From Pseudomonas brassicacearum (lineage in GTDB: Bacteria > Pseudomonadota > Gammaproteobacteria > Pseudomonadales > Pseudomonadaceae), in the NCBI RefSeq assembly GCF_003732225.1, contig NZ_MOBJ01000001.1, positions 186,001-250,000 on the forward strand: DNA of 64,000 nucleotides, given 5' to 3'. Made by a program: the position numbers and the translations under genes. Each line of letters starts with the position of its first letter. Position 1 is the first letter of the stretch. This document shows, piece after piece, positions 61,908 through 64,000 of the stretch. A model generated the notes under the pieces. The model was given only the letters and a program-made list of their open reading frames with translations, was not told where the DNA came from and searched no databases.

Positions 61908-61998
61908 TGTGGGAGCGAGCTTGCTCGCGATGACGGCGTCACATTCAGCATCAATGTCGCCTGGCATACCGCTTTCGCGAGCAAGCTCGCTCCCACAG
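61908..61998. repeat. REP doublet, GTGGGAGCGAGC family
   Basis: An inverted pair: tgtgggagcgagcttgctcg from 61908, complement ending at 61998, 9 bases after the scpB stop. The rest of the 298-base gap (61710-61907) shows no gene and should contain the rluB promoter or leader. Confidence 0.85.
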
Positions 61999-62007
61999 TG
62001 GTATGTG

Positions 62008-62991
62008 TCAGTCGTCGAACTGGCGGCGTTCGTTCTCGATTGCTTCAGCCAGGGCCTGGGCTTCGGCTTCTTCATCGCTCAGCTCGGGTTCTGGCTTGGG
62101 CTGTTCCAGCGCAGCGACGGCGGCGAGCAGTTTCTCGCGGGCTTCGGCAACGCCCAGGATGTCATCTTCAGCCTCGTCCTCAACTTCTGCCTCGGCTTCG
62201 ACCTGAAGTTCGGTCTCTACCGCAACCTCGACGGGCACATCGTCTGGAATCTGCGGCTCGCTGTCGCTGACCGCCCCATCCCGCAGCAAGTCATCGAAGT
62301 CGGTCTTGATCCCCTCCTCCATCGAGTCCAGTTCCAGCAACAACGTATGGAAACTGGTTTCGTCCTTCGGTTCTTCCGGCTCGGCGCTGGCATCGGCCAG
62401 TTCTTGCAGGCTTTGCGGCACCGGTGCGTCGTCGAACTCGAGCATCGGCTCGGGCTCCAGCTCGCGCAGTTCGGCCAACGGCGGCAGGTCGTCGAGGTTT
62501 TTCAGGTTGAAATGATCGAGAAACGCCTTGGTGGTGGCGAACATCGCCGGTTTTCCCGGTACGTCACGGTAACCGACGATCCTGATCCACTCCCGCTCCA
62601 GCAGGGTTTTGACGATGTGGCTGTTGACCGCCACACCGCGCACATCCTCGATCTCGCCCCGGGTGATCGGCTGGCGATAGGCGATCAATGCCATGGTTTC
62701 CAGCATCGCTCGGGAATAGCGCTGCGGGCGCTCTTCCCACAGGCGCCCGACCCAAGGCGCGAACTTCTCGCGAATTTGCAGACGGTAGCCCGAGGCAACT
62801 TCCTTCAGCTCAAAGGCCCGGCCGTCGCAGGATTTGGCCAGAATCGCCAAGGCCTTCTTGAAGACCGGCGGCTCCGGGCGCTCGCCCTCTTCGAAGAGTT
62901 CGAACAGACGCTCCATCGACTGCGGCTTTCCCGAGGCCAACAGAAAGGCTTCAAGCAGTGGCGCCAGCTCGCGGGGTTCACTCAGATTCAT
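62008..62991 (-). CDS. scpB: Segregation and condensation protein ScpB
   Basis: A 327-aa kleisin-associated winged-helix protein. The conserved core (about 1-180) includes LEAFLLASGKPQSMERLFEL and the second winged helix ETMALIAYRQPITRGEIEDV and VNSHIVKTLLEREWIRIVGY. The remaining ~145 residues are a strongly acidic, Glu/Asp/Ala-rich disordered tail. With ScpA and an SMC protein it organises chromosomes. It lies 12 bases after scpA. Confidence 0.96.
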   Translation of the reverse strand: MNLSEPRELAPLLEAFLLASGKPQSMERLFELFEEGERPEPPVFKKALAILAKSCDGRAFELKEVASGYRLQIREKFAPWVGRLWEERPQRYSRAMLETMALIAYRQPITRGEIEDVRGVAVNSHIVKTLLEREWIRIVGYRDVPGKPAMFATTKAFLDHFNLKNLDDLPPLAELRELEPEPMLEFDDAPVPQSLQELADASAEPEEPKDETSFHTLLLELDSMEEGIKTDFDDLLRDGAVSDSEPQIPDDVPVEVAVETELQVEAEAEVEDEAEDDILGVAEAREKLLAAVAALEQPKPEPELSDEEAEAQALAEAIENERRQFDD

Positions 62992-63003
62992 TGATTTTGC
63001 TCG

Positions 63004-63822
63004 TTATTCGGCTCGCGCCCGCACATGGATAGCCGCAAAAGGCTCATTCTGCACCAGCTCGACCAAGGATTCCTTGACCAGTTCGAGGATCGCCATAAAG
63101 GTCACGACCACACCCAAGCGTCCTTCCTCAGCGGTGAACAGCTCGACAAAGGGCACAAAACCGCCGCCCTTGAGCCGTTCCAGCACATCGCTCATGCGCT
63201 CGCGGGTCGACAATGCCTCGCGGCTGACCTGATGGCTTTCGAACATATCGCCACGGCGCAGCACCTCGGCCATGGACATCAGCAACTCTTCCAGACTCAC
63301 GTCCGGCAGCAACTTGCGCGCCCGCGCCTCCGGGGCATCCAGCTTGGGCACCAGAACATCGCGGCCGACCCGGCTCAGGCCGTCGATGCCTTCGGCAGCC
63401 GCCTTGAAGCGCTCGTACTCCTGCAAGCGGCGGATCAGCTCGGCGCGCGGGTCGTCTTCTTCCTCTTCGATCTCGGCTGAACGCGGCAGCAGCATCCGCG
63501 ACTTGATCTCGGCGAGCATCGCCGCCATCACCAGGTACTCGGCGGCCAGCTCCAGCCGCACCGACTGCATCAACTCGACATAACCCATGTACTGCCGGGT
63601 AATTTCCGCCACTGGGATGTCGAGGATGTTGATGTTCTGCTTGCGGATCAGGTACAGCAGCAAGTCGAGCGGGCCTTCGAAGGCCTCAAGGAAGACTTCC
63701 AGCGCGTCCGGCGGAATGTACAGATCCAGCGGCATTTCCATGACCGCCTGGCCATACACCATGGCGAACGGCAGCTCTTGCTGGGCGCCGGCCTGGCTAT
63801 CGACGGGCTCTACTGCAGACAT
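63004..63822 (-). CDS. scpA: Segregation and condensation protein ScpA
   Basis: A 272-aa kleisin. It shows the ScpA N-terminal signature FEGPLDLLLYLIRKQNINIL (about 48-67) and AEYLVMAAMLAEIKSRMLLP (about 93-112), then an acidic EIEEEEDDPRAEL linker and the C-terminal winged helix that contacts SMC. The ATG abuts the stop of the upstream YciO-type gene with no spacing. Confidence 0.96.
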   Translation of the reverse strand: MSAVEPVDSQAGAQQELPFAMVYGQAVMEMPLDLYIPPDALEVFLEAFEGPLDLLLYLIRKQNINILDIPVAEITRQYMGYVELMQSVRLELAAEYLVMAAMLAEIKSRMLLPRSAEIEEEEDDPRAELIRRLQEYERFKAAAEGIDGLSRVGRDVLVPKLDAPEARARKLLPDVSLEELLMSMAEVLRRGDMFESHQVSREALSTRERMSDVLERLKGGGFVPFVELFTAEEGRLGVVVTFMAILELVKESLVELVQNEPFAAIHVRARAE

Positions 63823-64000
63823 CTAGGCCTCAACCGTAAACGGCGCTGGGTCACCGCAACCGACGCGAATCACTACTGGCTCGCCGTCGGCCAGGTTGAT
63901 CACCGTGGAGGCTTTGATACCGCCAAAACCGCCGTCGATGATCAGGTCGACCTGATGCTCGAGCAACTGACGCATTTCATACGGGTCGCTCAACGGGTCG
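63823..64000 (-). CDS. YciO/Sua5-family protein (C-terminal part only)
   Basis: The last ~58 codons of a gene continuing beyond the window. The visible end reads DPYEMRQLLEHQVDLIIDGG, FGGIKASTVINLADGEPVVI and RVGCGDPAPFTVEA, matching the Sua5/YciO/YrdC fold (STV... is the conserved nucleotide-site strand). YciO proteins resemble threonylcarbamoyl-AMP synthase of tRNA t6A synthesis. In Pseudomonas this gene usually precedes scpA, as here. Confidence 0.8.
   Translation of the reverse strand, partial: DPLSDPYEMRQLLEHQVDLIIDGGFGGIKASTVINLADGEPVVIRVGCGDPAPFTVEA

Overview
The window is a block of chromosome from a Pseudomonas of the fluorescens group. The evidence is the polar-flagellum gene order (fleQ-fleSR-fliEFGHIJ-fliK-fliLM and flgFGHIJKL with near-perfect sigma-54 promoters), the phenylalanine hydroxylase cluster phhR/phhABC, and many paired REP sequences of two families typical of that group (GTGGGAGCGAGC... 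and GTAGGAGCTGCC...). No tRNA, rRNA, insertion sequence, prophage or CRISPR array was seen. Layout, left to right: (1) 1-15.8 kb, minus strand: fliM (partial), fliL, fliK, a three-gene phosphorelay/anti-anti-sigma module (hptB-hsbR-hsbA) inserted between fliK and fliJ, fliJIHGFE, then fleR, fleS and fleQ. (2) 15.5-19.1 kb, minus: a fliT/fleP-like chaperone, fliS, fliD, flaG and a short flagellin fliC (283 aa). (3) 19.4-36.6 kb, minus: a flagellin glycosylation island with a Maf/DUF115 protein, a ketoacyl-ACP synthase III, pseudaminic acid genes (pseI, a pseG-pseH fusion, pseF, a methylase, pseC), a giant glycosyltransferase, and a CDP-sugar operon (cytidylyltransferase, 4,6-dehydratase, epimerase, C-methyltransferase, aminotransferase, acyltransferase, second methyltransferase). 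(4) 36.6-37.4 kb: a repeat-only gap. (5) 37.4-49.5 kb, minus: a second giant multi-module glycosyltransferase behind flgLKJIHGF. (6) 49.8-54.1 kb: phhR divergent from phhABC. (7) 54.3-60.2 kb: two small unknown genes, an MFS transporter, arfB, aroP with a Trp-containing leader peptide, and an unusual 45-codon peptide gene followed by a metallo-aminopeptidase-like gene. (8) 60.4-64 kb, minus: rluB, scpB, scpA and the end of a YciO/Sua5 gene.

How the genes fit together: FleQ with sigma-54 should drive fleSR, fliE, fliK, fliL and flgF. FleR then adds to this, and FliA (sigma-28) drives fliC and probably fliS. The sugar island builds at least two nucleotide sugars: CMP-pseudaminic acid (its first enzyme, PseB, is not in the window) and a CDP-linked 6-deoxyhexose predicted to be C-methylated, aminated and N-acylated. 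Two related giant glycosyltransferases and the Maf protein are the candidate transferases to flagellin. PhhR, PhhABC and AroP form an aromatic amino acid uptake and catabolism unit.

The best candidate for an undescribed system is at 58.7-60.2 kb. An acidic 45-residue peptide ending in a hydrophobic, Trp-containing tail is followed by a perfect 10-bp hairpin and then a 320-aa protein with M29 metallopeptidase-type motifs. Upstream lie an AT-rich tract and two perfect palindromes, one of which resembles a TyrR/PhhR box. This arrangement resembles a minimal RiPP locus (precursor, attenuator, modifying or processing enzyme), but the function is inferred. The window was read without computation, so promoter and hairpin calls are by eye.
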